In this document: one piece after another, positions 13,262 through 20,221 of the stretch
Layout: each line of letters begins with the position of its first letter
Numbering within the stretch: the stretch's first letter is position 1
Source: Patescibacteria group bacterium
Lineage (GTDB): Bacteria > Patescibacteriota > Minisyncoccia > Minisyncoccales > CG1-02-41-26
Length of the DNA stretch: 20,363 bases
Assembly: GCA_020724125.1 (NCBI GenBank)
Contig: DYHM01000003.1
Location: forward strand, 1-20,363
Reading direction: 5' to 3'
The notes under the pieces: model-generated
Told to the model about the DNA's origin: nothing
What the model saw: only the letters and a program-made list of their open reading frames with translations
Database searches by the model: none
Translations under genes and position numbers: made by a program

Positions 13262-13693
13262 CTATAAAACTGACAATAAAAAATTAAAAAAGAGGGTTGC
13301 TAAAATTAAGAGGGTTTTGCAAGAAAATAAAAAAAAGCCAAGTGAAAGAAAAAAAACAAAAAGATTTTGAATATGAAAAAAATTTAAAACCATTTTTGTT
13401 AAAAAAACGGTTAATAACAGGGCAAAAACAAAAACGCCAAAAACAGAAAAAGAGAAAGAGTCCAAAATTACTCCTCCTAAGAAAGCTGACAGAAAAGCCA
13501 AGTTTTGAGGAGTAAAAAAGGTTATTAAAAAAACAAGAATTAAAAGAGGATTAAAGACAAAAAAATTAAAAATAACAAAACGATTTAAAAAAGTTTCTTG
13601 AAAAATCAAAAAAAAGAAAAAAAGAAAAATAAAAAATAGATAGATTTTATAATTGATTGAATAGTTGGCTGGAAAACGAATAGTTGATTTCAT
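13262..13693 (-). CDS. mreD: Rod shape-determining protein MreD
   Basis: MreD is a small integral membrane protein of the elongasome that works with MreC, RodA and PBP2. The 143-residue product is almost wholly hydrophobic with about four to five membrane helices and very rich in Phe and Leu. The segment AFLGGVILDSFSFSVFGVFVFALLLTVFL (about residues 89-117; key GG, LD and the small/Phe-rich turn) corresponds to the conserved G-G/L-D region of MreD. It starts directly at the mreC stop (TAATG, one shared base), the usual mreC-mreD linkage. Sequence divergence makes this a call by position and topology as much as by motif. No clear terminator follows. Confidence 0.78.
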   Translation of the reverse strand: MKSTIRFPANYSINYKIYLFFIFLFFFFLIFQETFLNRFVIFNFFVFNPLLILVFLITFFTPQNLAFLSAFLGGVILDSFSFSVFGVFVFALLLTVFLTKMVLNFFHIQNLFVFFLSLGFFLFSCKTLLILATLFFNFLLSVL

Positions 13694-14505
13694 TATTTTA
13701 TTAAAAAAACTTTATCAAGTTTTAATTTTTTAAAATATGGTTCTATTTCCGCTTGTTGAAAAGATTCTAAATTGTTTTTTTTGACGGTTTTTACTTCTCC
13801 AACTAAAAGGTTTTCCTGAAAAATTCCTCCCAGAAAAGAAGTGGTTATTAAATCTCCTTTTTTTATTTCTGTCTTTTTGGGAATAAGTTCGATCCAGATT
13901 TTAAAATTCCCTTTTCCCTTGGCAATTCCTAAAATTTCTTCTTCATTTTTTTCTTTTTCTTTTCTTTTTGTATTCCTTGTTATTTTCACGCTAAAAGTAA
14001 AATTTTTTTGACTAATTAACGCCACTTGAGAAAAATTATCAAAAACTTTTTCTGTCCTGCCAATTAAAATTTTTTCTTCGGTAATAACAGACATATTTTG
14101 CTTGACTCCTCCCCTTTTTCCTTGATTAATTAAAATAGAATCTTCTTCGCTTTTTAAAGAAATAACATCGGCTAAAATTAAATTATATTCCTGAATAAGG
14201 TTTAAGTTTAAAGCTTTTCTTAATTTCTCGTTTTCTTGCTCTATATCTTTTAATTTTAAAATCTCTCTTTTCAGGGATAAGATTTGTTTTTTTAAGTTTT
14301 CATTTTCAATTTTTATCTTTTTAAATTCAAAAAAACCTTCTAACCATTGAGAAAAAGCATTACTCCCCCGCCAAAAAACTTTCTCTATTGGCGAGGAAAT
14401 TAAAAAAACCGCGTTTTTAAAAGATTGATAGAAAAACTTGTTTAGGATTACAAAAACCAAAAAGAGTAAAAGGATTAACAAAATGATTTTGAAAATTTTC
14501 GGCAT
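13693..14505 (-). CDS. mreC: Rod shape-determining protein MreC
   Basis: MreC links the cytoplasmic MreB filament with the extracytoplasmic wall-synthesis enzymes. The 270-residue product has a membrane helix at about residues 5-24, a coiled coil at about 62-100 (KIENENLKKQILSLKREIL, then IEQENEKLRKAL), and the double beta-barrel domain: LILADVISLKSEEDSILINQ, GKRGGVKQNMSVITEE, ILIGRTEKVFDNFSQVALI and KKGDLITTSFLGGIF. The coding of KRKEKEKNEE interrupts the beta-domain as a charged loop. The start is the second ATG of TTTAAATGTATG, four bases after the prepilin peptidase stop, with no Shine-Dalgarno sequence. It overlaps mreD by one base. Confidence 0.88.
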   Translation of the reverse strand: MPKIFKIILLILLLFLVFVILNKFFYQSFKNAVFLISSPIEKVFWRGSNAFSQWLEGFFEFKKIKIENENLKKQILSLKREILKLKDIEQENEKLRKALNLNLIQEYNLILADVISLKSEEDSILINQGKRGGVKQNMSVITEEKILIGRTEKVFDNFSQVALISQKNFTFSVKITRNTKRKEKEKNEEEILGIAKGKGNFKIWIELIPKKTEIKKGDLITTSFLGGIFQENLLVGEVKTVKKNNLESFQQAEIEPYFKKLKLDKVFLIK

Positions 14506-14509
14506 ACAT

Positions 14510-15313
14510 TTAAAAAATAACCAAATGATTTAAATACCATTCAATTATTTCTTTTCCCCAAAATAAGGCTAAAAAGGTACCAACAATCAGAAAGGGACCG
14601 AAGGGAACCTGACTTTTTAATTGTTTTTTACCCAAAAGGATTAAAATCAATCCTATTATAGCGCCGATTAAAAAAGCGGAGAATAAAGCCAAAATAATTT
14701 TAGGAAAGCCCAGAAATAGACTCATTAACAGGCCTAATTTAGCGTCGCCTAATCCTAACCATTGTTCTTTTGAAAATAAAACAATTAACCAAAAAAAGAG
14801 ACCAACATTGGCGGCGCTGACGATAGCGGAGTTAAAAATTGAAAATTGTTTAGAAATTAAAAATTGAAAATTGAAAATCAAGGAGATGATTGTCGCTAAA
14901 TAAATTATTTTAGTTGGAATAAGGTAATGTTTTAAATCATAAACAAAAATGATGATAAGAAAACAAGAAATTAACCAATAATAAATTAGGTTTAAAAAAA
15001 TAAAAATTGAAAATTGTTTAGAAATTAAAAATTGAAAATTGAAAATCAAAAGAAATATCAAGGCGGTTGATATTTCCACTAATGGATATTGTAAAGAAAT
15101 TTTTTGAGAACAATAGCGGCATTTTCCTTTTAAAAAAAGAAAACTTAAAACGGGAATCAAATCAAAAAAACCCAATTGCTTTTTACATTGGGGACAATAA
15201 GAGCGACCCCCGCAAAAATCCTTGCCTGTTTCTAAACGATAAATAACGCAGTTTAAAAAACTGCCAGCGCAAAGACCAAGCAGAAAAATAAAGATATTTA
15301 AAAAATGAAGCAT
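14510..15313 (-). CDS. pilD: Prepilin peptidase (PilD/ComC type, A24)
   Basis: This membrane aspartyl protease removes leader peptides from type IV pilin-like proteins and methylates the new N-terminus. The 267-residue product has the N-terminal methylase-type region with two zinc-binding CxxC pairs (CPQC at 40-43, CRYC at 65-68) and the catalytic aspartates Asp126 (VYDLKHYLIPTK) and Asp190 in GLGDAKLG. About seven to eight hydrophobic helices are visible. Uniquely, the 16-residue stretch LIFNFQFLISKQFSIF occurs twice (89-104 and 145-160), encoded by two identical 49-bp direct repeats. Both copies lie at helix ends and keep the frame. The gene follows the ComEC-type hydrolase by two bases and precedes mreC by four, so all are one operon. 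Pilin genes are not in the window. Confidence 0.93.
   Translation of the reverse strand: MLHFLNIFIFLLGLCAGSFLNCVIYRLETGKDFCGGRSYCPQCKKQLGFFDLIPVLSFLFLKGKCRYCSQKISLQYPLVEISTALIFLLIFNFQFLISKQFSIFIFLNLIYYWLISCFLIIIFVYDLKHYLIPTKIIYLATIISLIFNFQFLISKQFSIFNSAIVSAANVGLFFWLIVLFSKEQWLGLGDAKLGLLMSLFLGFPKIILALFSAFLIGAIIGLILILLGKKQLKSQVPFGPFLIVGTFLALFWGKEIIEWYLNHLVIF
14833..14881. repeat. 49-bp in-gene repeat, copy 2 of the prepilin peptidase pair
   Basis: Starts TAAAAATTGAAAATTGTTTA and is identical over 49 bp to 15001-15049. It encodes residues 145-160 of the prepilin peptidase. It belongs to the AT-rich dispersed family (GTTTAG core flanked by AATTGAAA units). Confidence 0.85.
15001..15049. repeat. 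49-bp in-gene repeat, copy 1 of the prepilin peptidase pair
   Basis: Identical to 14833-14881, 168 bp (56 codons) away, same orientation and frame; it encodes residues 89-104. Flanking bases differ, so only the repeat itself is shared and this is not a larger tandem duplication of the gene. Confidence 0.85.
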
Positions 15314-15315
15314 TT

Positions 15316-16254
15316 TTAAAACTTTGCGTTTATTGTTTTCAAAACCCCCTTGGGGGCGGTTGGGAGTTTCATTTCAAATTGGTGTTTTAATTTAATTTTA
15401 ACGCCATTGGAAATTAATTCAATATCGCCAAGGAGATCGGTTCTTAAAATTTTCATGCCCAAATCCCGAAGATTATTTAAAACTATTGAATGAGGATAAT
15501 TATAACTATTATTTCGGCCAAGGGAAATTATCGCCGCCTGCGCTTCGCTTTTCTTTAAAAAACCAAATGAACTGGAATATTTACTGCCATGATGAGGTAT
15601 TTTTAAAATCTCGCTCTTTAAATCTTTTGAGCTGGTTTCAATTAACATTTTTTCTATCTTTTTATCTATATCGCCGGTAAAAAGGAAACTGTTTTTAAAA
15701 AAAGATAATTTAGCCACTATTGAGCTTTTATTGGCGGTCTCTTTGAAAATCTTGTCCTCTAAACTTTGAAAAGGATAAAGAATATAAATTTCAACCCAGC
15801 TTGCTTTTATTTTTTGACCCCTTTGAGCAATAATTACTTTTGCTTTTTCTTTCTTTATTTCTCTCTCTATTTTCTCAAGCCATCTTTCAAATGTTTTAGT
15901 TTCTCTTTTTGCTCCTGTCCAGAGAATATAATCTACTTTATATCTATCTAAGACATAATTTAGTCCGCCTAAATGATCGCTATCAGGATGGCTTAGAATT
16001 ATTAAATCAATTGTTCGGTCCCAGAAAGGCATTTGACCGTTTAATTTCTCTAAAATTTTTTTACCAAACCCGCCATCAATTAAAATTTGATGATTTTGAG
16101 GGGTTTTAATAAAAATAGCATCGCCCTGACCAATATCAAAGAAAATAACTTTAAGAAAATTTCTATCGGGTTGGAGGATTTCTTTCCAAACAAAAAAATT
16201 CGCCAAAAGCAAAAGAAAAATAACCAATAAATAAAACTTCCGAATAAATTTCAT
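15316..16254 (-). CDS. Stand-alone ComEC/Rec2-type metallo-beta-lactamase hydrolase
   Basis: The product matches the C-terminal MBL domain of the DNA-uptake channel ComEC, here as a separate 312-residue protein with one N-terminal membrane helix (about residues 6-24), which places the domain outside the cytoplasm. Motifs: VIFFDIGQGDAIFIKTP (36-52), LSHPDSDHLGG (metal site, 87-97), FTGDI (192-196), IPHHGSKYSSS (219-229) and YPHS (253-256). The hydrolase may degrade the non-transported DNA strand, as proposed for ComEC; this is inference. The ComEC channel domain is not encoded here. It lies in the operon with prepilin peptidase (two bases apart), which supports a pilus/competence link. Confidence 0.9.
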   Translation of the reverse strand: MKFIRKFYLLVIFLLLLANFFVWKEILQPDRNFLKVIFFDIGQGDAIFIKTPQNHQILIDGGFGKKILEKLNGQMPFWDRTIDLIILSHPDSDHLGGLNYVLDRYKVDYILWTGAKRETKTFERWLEKIEREIKKEKAKVIIAQRGQKIKASWVEIYILYPFQSLEDKIFKETANKSSIVAKLSFFKNSFLFTGDIDKKIEKMLIETSSKDLKSEILKIPHHGSKYSSSFGFLKKSEAQAAIISLGRNNSYNYPHSIVLNNLRDLGMKILRTDLLGDIELISNGVKIKLKHQFEMKLPTAPKGVLKTINAKF

Positions 16255-16308
16255 TTTATCCGTTTTAAATTTACAAAGATTCCTTTTTTATTTAGGCGTT
16301 TCAGCTGA

Positions 16309-18744
16309 TTATAATTCCGCCAATCTCGCTCTTAAAGCAATTTCTTTTTCCACTTCTTCTTTTAATCGGCTGTATTTTAATTTAGACAAAGACTTAATCA
16401 AATTTACCATTGCCGGTTCGCCTTCTTGGGGCATCAGGGTTTTTATTTTAAACGGCGAAGAAATGTTATTGTTTATCATCAGCCGGACAATAAGATGAAA
16501 GTTATCTAAATTTAAAAGGTCAAATTTAGAAAATTCCGGTTCAAATATCTTTTCCAAAAATTCGGCGTCATTAGCGCCCACCCGAAAAGCGCCAAGGCTG
16601 CCAACATTGCCAACGACCGCGTTCCTGATTTCTTCGGTTAATTGAGGAATAAATTGATGGGCTAAAATTAAATTCAAACGATATTTTCTGGCTTCGGATA
16701 AAATAGTAGCAATAGAATCAGTGGTAAAATTCTGAAATTCATCAATATATAAATAAAAATCTTTTCTTTGGGATTGAGGAATACCCGCTCTTCTCATAGC
16801 GGCAATCTGCATTTTTGAGACCAAAATTAATCCTAAAAGCGAACTATTAATTTCGCCGGTTAATCCCTTGGAAAGATTAGCTAAAAATATTTTACCTTCA
16901 TCCATTATCTTGGCCAAGTTGAAACCAGAATAACTTTGACCAATAATATTTCGCATCATTTCATTTTCAACAAAACGACCCACCTTGGAGACGACATAGC
17001 CCAACATATCAGAACGGGTGGCGCCAGTGGTCTGCGCCCATTCTTTTAACCAGAAACTTCTAACCAAAGGGTCGGCAACTTCCTGAAGTCGAAGTTCTAA
17101 AAAATCTTTGTCAGTAAAAATTCTGGGAATTTCCACCAAGGTGCCGGGATTTTTTTGGTCAGCCATCAAAGCCAACATTGCGTTTCGCATATAGTGTTCA
17201 AACATTGGTCCAATTATTTCTGGCGGAAAGAGTTTGGTAAAAATTGTAATCATTTCAGAAACGGCAAAGTCTTTTTGTTCCGGAGTTTCCCATTCCAACA
17301 TATTTAAACCGCATGGCCGTCTGGTATCAAAGGACTCAAATAAAACCACATCTTCCATTCTTTCTTTGGGGATGTTTGCCAAGGCGCTTTCAATCAGGTC
17401 GCCGTGAGGATCAATGACGCCGACGCCATCGCCATTTTTAATATCTTGACGAATCATTTCCTGCAATAACGAGGTTTTACCGGTTCCGGTTTGTCCAACA
17501 ATATAAAAATGTCTCTGTCGATCGTTCGAGGAAGCAAAAAAAACCGGTTTTTCTTCCTGACGAAAAACTGCTCCGCCAATTAAGACCGAACCAGAAGATG
17601 GAAGTTCGCTTGGCGGCGCGGCTTCTTTAACCTTGGTCCATTTAATATGAGGTGTTTCAATGTAAGAGTAAGGAAAATGATAAATACTGGTTAATTCTTC
17701 TAAGTTTAAAATAATTTTTTGTTTTTTATCAAAATTTCTAAAACTAAAATTATAGATAAGTTTTTTTAAAGCTCTTTTTTTATCTTCAATAACGGAGAAT
17801 TCATTAAAGACGGAATTAAACTGAGAAAAGGGATTTTCCAAATGATGAAGAATTTCTTCAGCCCTGCCCTTTGTGGAAGCGACAGCTATCAATCTAATAT
17901 TGACTTCCATTAAGGGTTTTTGAATTTTAGATTGAATGGCTTGAATAGTTGCTTCTTCATAAGATCCAGATTTGGGTTTTTCCAATAATCGCTCTTTTCC
18001 TTTTTTTTCGCCTGCCAAAATTTCAATAATAAAATCTAAAAATTTTAAAAATCCGATTCTTTCTATTTTATCCAGCGCTTCTTTGGAAGAATAACCATCT
18101 TTAATTTCTGAGATTAATTTCTCGGCTTTAGTTTTTATTTTTTGAAAACTAATTGGTCTTAAAATCAATTGAATGGCTGCTCCTTCTTCGGGAAGAATCT
18201 TGCTTAAACTATTGGTTAAACTTACCAAGGAATCTTTTTCTAAATTTTTATAAGTATTCAGGGGAAAATAAGCTGCTTTTTTTAACATTAAGTGAGAACT
18301 GACTGTTTCACTCTTGGGTTCAAAAATCGTATAATCCCGAGGAACTTTTTCTACGATTGCCCCGGAATAAATAGATTGAACAATTTTTTCTATATTTCCC
18401 TCAAAATTAACTGGCGCGGCAACGTAAAAAGAAATGTCCTCGCCGCCAACCTCGGAAGCAATTTCTAAAGCCACTCGCGGTTTGGTGGAAAAAATCCCCT
18501 TTTTAGTTAGATAAAGAAAATGAGAATAAATCTGTTCTGCCGCTCCAATTAAAGACTTTATGTCCTGAGCTGTTTTTTCTTCTTTTTTTTCATATTTCGG
18601 CGTCCTAATCCGAAAAAGAGTCATATTTAAGCTTACAAAAAGATCTTTTCTTTTCTGATGCTTAAAAAATAAAAAAAGTCCTGTTAGGCTTGATAAAAAG
18701 AGAAAACCAACAAGAAGTAAAAGAAAAAAAGAAGAAAAAAACAT
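16309..18744 (-). CDS. VirB4/TraG-like membrane-anchored DNA-transfer ATPase
   Basis: The 811-residue protein belongs to the HerA/FtsK-like ATPases annotated as type IV secretion DNA-binding or conjugal-transfer proteins, common in Patescibacteria. It has an N-terminal membrane helix (about residues 5-27), a 350-residue N-domain (ISFYVAAPVNFEGNIEKIVQ, LILRPIS), then the motor: Walker A GQTGTGKT (417-424), VIDPHGDLIESAL (443-455), Walker B FYLYIDEFQNF (663-673) and the downstream AHQF motif (695-698). ATP-driven DNA or protein transfer at the membrane is the expected role. No relaxase, VirB6 or VirB8 genes are in the window, so this is not a full conjugation locus; a link to natural DNA uptake with the ComEC-type hydrolase is an inference from the operon. 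Confidence 0.87.
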   Translation of the reverse strand: MFFSSFFLLLLVGFLFLSSLTGLFLFFKHQKRKDLFVSLNMTLFRIRTPKYEKKEEKTAQDIKSLIGAAEQIYSHFLYLTKKGIFSTKPRVALEIASEVGGEDISFYVAAPVNFEGNIEKIVQSIYSGAIVEKVPRDYTIFEPKSETVSSHLMLKKAAYFPLNTYKNLEKDSLVSLTNSLSKILPEEGAAIQLILRPISFQKIKTKAEKLISEIKDGYSSKEALDKIERIGFLKFLDFIIEILAGEKKGKERLLEKPKSGSYEEATIQAIQSKIQKPLMEVNIRLIAVASTKGRAEEILHHLENPFSQFNSVFNEFSVIEDKKRALKKLIYNFSFRNFDKKQKIILNLEELTSIYHFPYSYIETPHIKWTKVKEAAPPSELPSSGSVLIGGAVFRQEEKPVFFASSNDRQRHFYIVGQTGTGKTSLLQEMIRQDIKNGDGVGVIDPHGDLIESALANIPKERMEDVVLFESFDTRRPCGLNMLEWETPEQKDFAVSEMITIFTKLFPPEIIGPMFEHYMRNAMLALMADQKNPGTLVEIPRIFTDKDFLELRLQEVADPLVRSFWLKEWAQTTGATRSDMLGYVVSKVGRFVENEMMRNIIGQSYSGFNLAKIMDEGKIFLANLSKGLTGEINSSLLGLILVSKMQIAAMRRAGIPQSQRKDFYLYIDEFQNFTTDSIATILSEARKYRLNLILAHQFIPQLTEEIRNAVVGNVGSLGAFRVGANDAEFLEKIFEPEFSKFDLLNLDNFHLIVRLMINNNISSPFKIKTLMPQEGEPAMVNLIKSLSKLKYSRLKEEVEKEIALRARLAEL

Positions 18745-18761
18745 ATTTCGCGTTTATTATG

Positions 18762-19163
18762 CTACATTTGAAATTTTTTATATAATCCTTCTTTTGCTAA
18801 AACATCATGAAAAATGTCAATTAAAAAGGCGTCATTGGTGGCTTTGGCGGTTCTAATAGCAAAGGAAATTCCTTTTTGTTGGGCCAAGAAAAGAAGATAA
18901 TCTATTTGCTTCTGAACGCTCTGTCTTTTTATTTTTTCACTTTCTTTTAAAACATCTGCCTCTTTTTGAGAAGGAAATTTTGACTTGTCAATTTTTTTTT
19001 TAAATCTTTCTTTTTCTTTTTTTTCTTCTTTGCTTAATTCTTTTTTTATCAAAACTTCTTTTCTTTCCGGAAGTTTACCCGGGAACCATTCCTGAATAAC
19101 GCTTTGCCGCAACTCTATACTTTTTTCGTTTTTTTCAAATAAATTTTTATTTTGTTCTTTCAT
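18762..19163 (-). CDS. Conserved small charged protein preceding the TraG-like ATPase, unknown function
   Basis: The 133-residue product has a highly charged N-terminal two-thirds (KKELSKEEKKEKERFKKKID) with no membrane segment. A conserved-looking C-terminal helical part follows: YLLFLAQQKGISFAIRTAKA, LIDIFHDVLAKEGLYKKF. From memory, short proteins ending in this pattern (KGI..A...A....D..L.D..HD.LA.EGLYK.F) commonly sit next to TraG-like ATPases in Patescibacteria, which suggests a partner or regulator. AAAGGA seven bases before the ATG at 19163 is a good Shine-Dalgarno sequence. It leads the operon with the ATPase 17 bp downstream, under the promoter at 19185-19214. Confidence 0.8.
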   Translation of the reverse strand: MKEQNKNLFEKNEKSIELRQSVIQEWFPGKLPERKEVLIKKELSKEEKKEKERFKKKIDKSKFPSQKEADVLKESEKIKRQSVQKQIDYLLFLAQQKGISFAIRTAKATNDAFLIDIFHDVLAKEGLYKKFQM

Positions 19164-19184
19164 TTTGTTCCTTTATTAAATTTC

Positions 19185-19214
19185 ATTATAACATTAAATT
19201 TTATTATAACTCAA
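19185..19214 (-). promoter_or_regulatory. Promoter of the ATPase-comEC-pilD-mreCD operon
   Basis: On the minus strand TTGAGT (19209-19214), an 18-bp spacer and a perfect TATAAT (19185-19190) precede the ATG at 19163. A second TATAAT occurs 18 bp further upstream (19203-19208), so two start sites are possible. Confidence 0.55.
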
Positions 19215-19259
19215 TTTTGCTAAAAATCAAAATACAAGATTCGTCTAATTGCCTGTCTA

Positions 19260-19268
19260 TGCTATAAT
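19260..19268 (+). promoter_or_regulatory. Extended -10 promoter, plus strand, divergent
   Basis: TGCTATAAT (19260-19268) is a consensus extended -10 element. No good -35 is seen 16-18 bp upstream. It would drive transcription towards the small frame at 19296. Confidence 0.4.
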
Positions 19269-19295
19269 ATAAAAATAACTCTTGAATGTTTTGTT

Positions 19296-19430
19296 ATGCG
19301 CCCACTAAAGAAAGACGGAAAAAAGATTTCTCTTAATTTAATAAAACGCCTTTCATAAGAAGATTATAACAAATTACTCAAGGGTATAAAATTTCTAAAT
19401 TGCCTTGACGCTAAAAATTCCCTGATTTAA
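19296..19430 (+). pseudogene. Possible small basic protein gene interrupted by TAA
   Basis: ATG 19296 opens MRPLKKDGKKISLNLIKRLS, then TAA (19356-19358). The same frame continues as EDYNKLLKGIKFLNCLDAKN to a second TAA at 19428-19430. Both halves look protein-like, and GAA to TAA would explain the break (RLSEEDYNKLL). It lies 28 bases past an extended -10 promoter. Without known relatives this may be a chance frame or a 20-residue peptide. Confidence 0.3.
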
Positions 19431-19440
19431 CGGTAAATTC

Positions 19441-19488
19441 TCGCGATCGCAAAAAATCGCAAAAAAAATCGCAAAAAACGCAAAAAAA
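19441..19488. repeat. Degenerate ATCGCAAAA array
   Basis: Four spaced units of (T)CGCAAAAAA follow the palindrome GCGATCGC (19443-19450). The last A-run doubles as the T-tract of the adjacent minus-strand terminator. Apart from this array, the two promoters and the small broken frame, nothing is seen in the 19164-19549 spacer. Confidence 0.6.
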
Positions 19489-19515
19489 GGAACCCGCCTA
19501 ATTACTAAGCGGGTT
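19482..19515 (-). terminator. Rho-independent terminator of the 182-residue gene
   Basis: On the minus strand AACCCGC (19515-19509) pairs with GCGGGTT (19497-19491) around an 11-base loop, followed by CC and seven T residues. It lies about 35 bases after the stop at 19550. Confidence 0.8.
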
Positions 19516-19549
19516 TAGTGGTTAGTAGGTGTGATGAATACGACACTTT

Positions 19550-20098
19550 TCAAGATGACTTAAGTAATTGTCGAAAATCGTCAACGAGGACAATGATTTG
19601 TTTAGCGTAAGAGTTCATAAAATACTTAACTTGATTTGAAACTTCATCATAGTAATCCCTTTTTTGTTCATTTTGTTCCTTCCACCACCAAACAGACCTG
19701 GCTATCAGGTAATAACTGCTATCAATATAGACATTATTATCGGTGACCTTTTCGCCCCTCTTTACTCGAACATTTATCTTATAATCAAATTTAGCGGAGA
19801 CGAAATACTCTTTAAGCGTTCTCAATTTTTGGAGTATTTCGTCATAGCATTCTCTATGGCGTTTTCTATAACTTATCTTCTTGAAAGCGCAGACAAGATC
19901 TTCGATCTTTTCGAGGTCGCTCCAACTTGATATCGCCTCAAAAAAATAGACGATCCCAGTAAACGAATCCTCTAAGTTATATGCGGACTGAAGATTCTTC
20001 TGGAGCCGATAGAGTTCTTTTAACGTCGCCTGAAATTTTTGCTCAGGCTTTTTAAAAATCGCTATTATTCTTTCCTCAAGATTGTTAAGGAATTCCAT
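19550..20098 (-). CDS. Unrecognised helical protein, 182 aa
   Basis: No family is recognised. The product is soluble-looking, without signal or membrane helix, and mostly alpha-helical: an N-terminal helical bundle (EERIIAIFKKPEQKFQATL, LYRLQKNLQSAYNLEDSF), a basic CAFKKISYRKRHRECYDEIL segment, and a C-terminal part with the unusual SVWWWKEQNEQKRDYYDEVS and VLVDDFRQLLKSS. Its codons use more G and C (GTC, CTC, CGA, GAC) than the AT-saturated neighbours, which hints at horizontal transfer. It has its own promoter (20194-20221), an approximately 90-base leader and a terminator, so it is a single-gene unit. The start at 20098 is fixed by an upstream in-frame TGA; there is no Shine-Dalgarno sequence. 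Confidence 0.7.
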   Translation of the reverse strand: MEFLNNLEERIIAIFKKPEQKFQATLKELYRLQKNLQSAYNLEDSFTGIVYFFEAISSWSDLEKIEDLVCAFKKISYRKRHRECYDEILQKLRTLKEYFVSAKFDYKINVRVKRGEKVTDNNVYIDSSYYLIARSVWWWKEQNEQKRDYYDEVSNQVKYFMNSYAKQIIVLVDDFRQLLKSS

Positions 20099-20193
20099 GT
20101 CTGTCTTTTGTCAGATCAGAGTTTCATTTTTATTTTTTTCCTTATTTAATTTTCAAAGGAATCAAAATTTTTATCCTTTAATTCAATGCTTTT

Positions 20194-20221
20194 ATCTTAG
20201 CAAATTATTAAAAAATGTCAA
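20194..20221 (-). promoter_or_regulatory. Promoter of the 182-residue gene
   Basis: On the minus strand a perfect TTGACA (20216-20221), a 16-bp spacer and TAAGAT (20194-20199) with an extended TGC just upstream. The leader contains AAAGGA/TCCTTT arms that could form a small hairpin and a three-codon frame (ATG AAA CTC TGA) preceded by AAGGA. The remaining 20222-20363 shows only AT-rich sequence. Confidence 0.6.

Noticed and set aside
13297..13640. Long A-rich plus-strand open frame opposite mreD (lysine-rich product)
   Set aside because: It is the antisense shadow of the Phe/Leu-rich mreD; its composition follows directly from TTT and TTA codons on the other strand.
16309..19163. TraG-like ATPase as evidence of an integrated conjugative element
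   Set aside because: No relaxase, integrase or other transfer genes flank it, and it is co-transcribed with housekeeping envelope genes.
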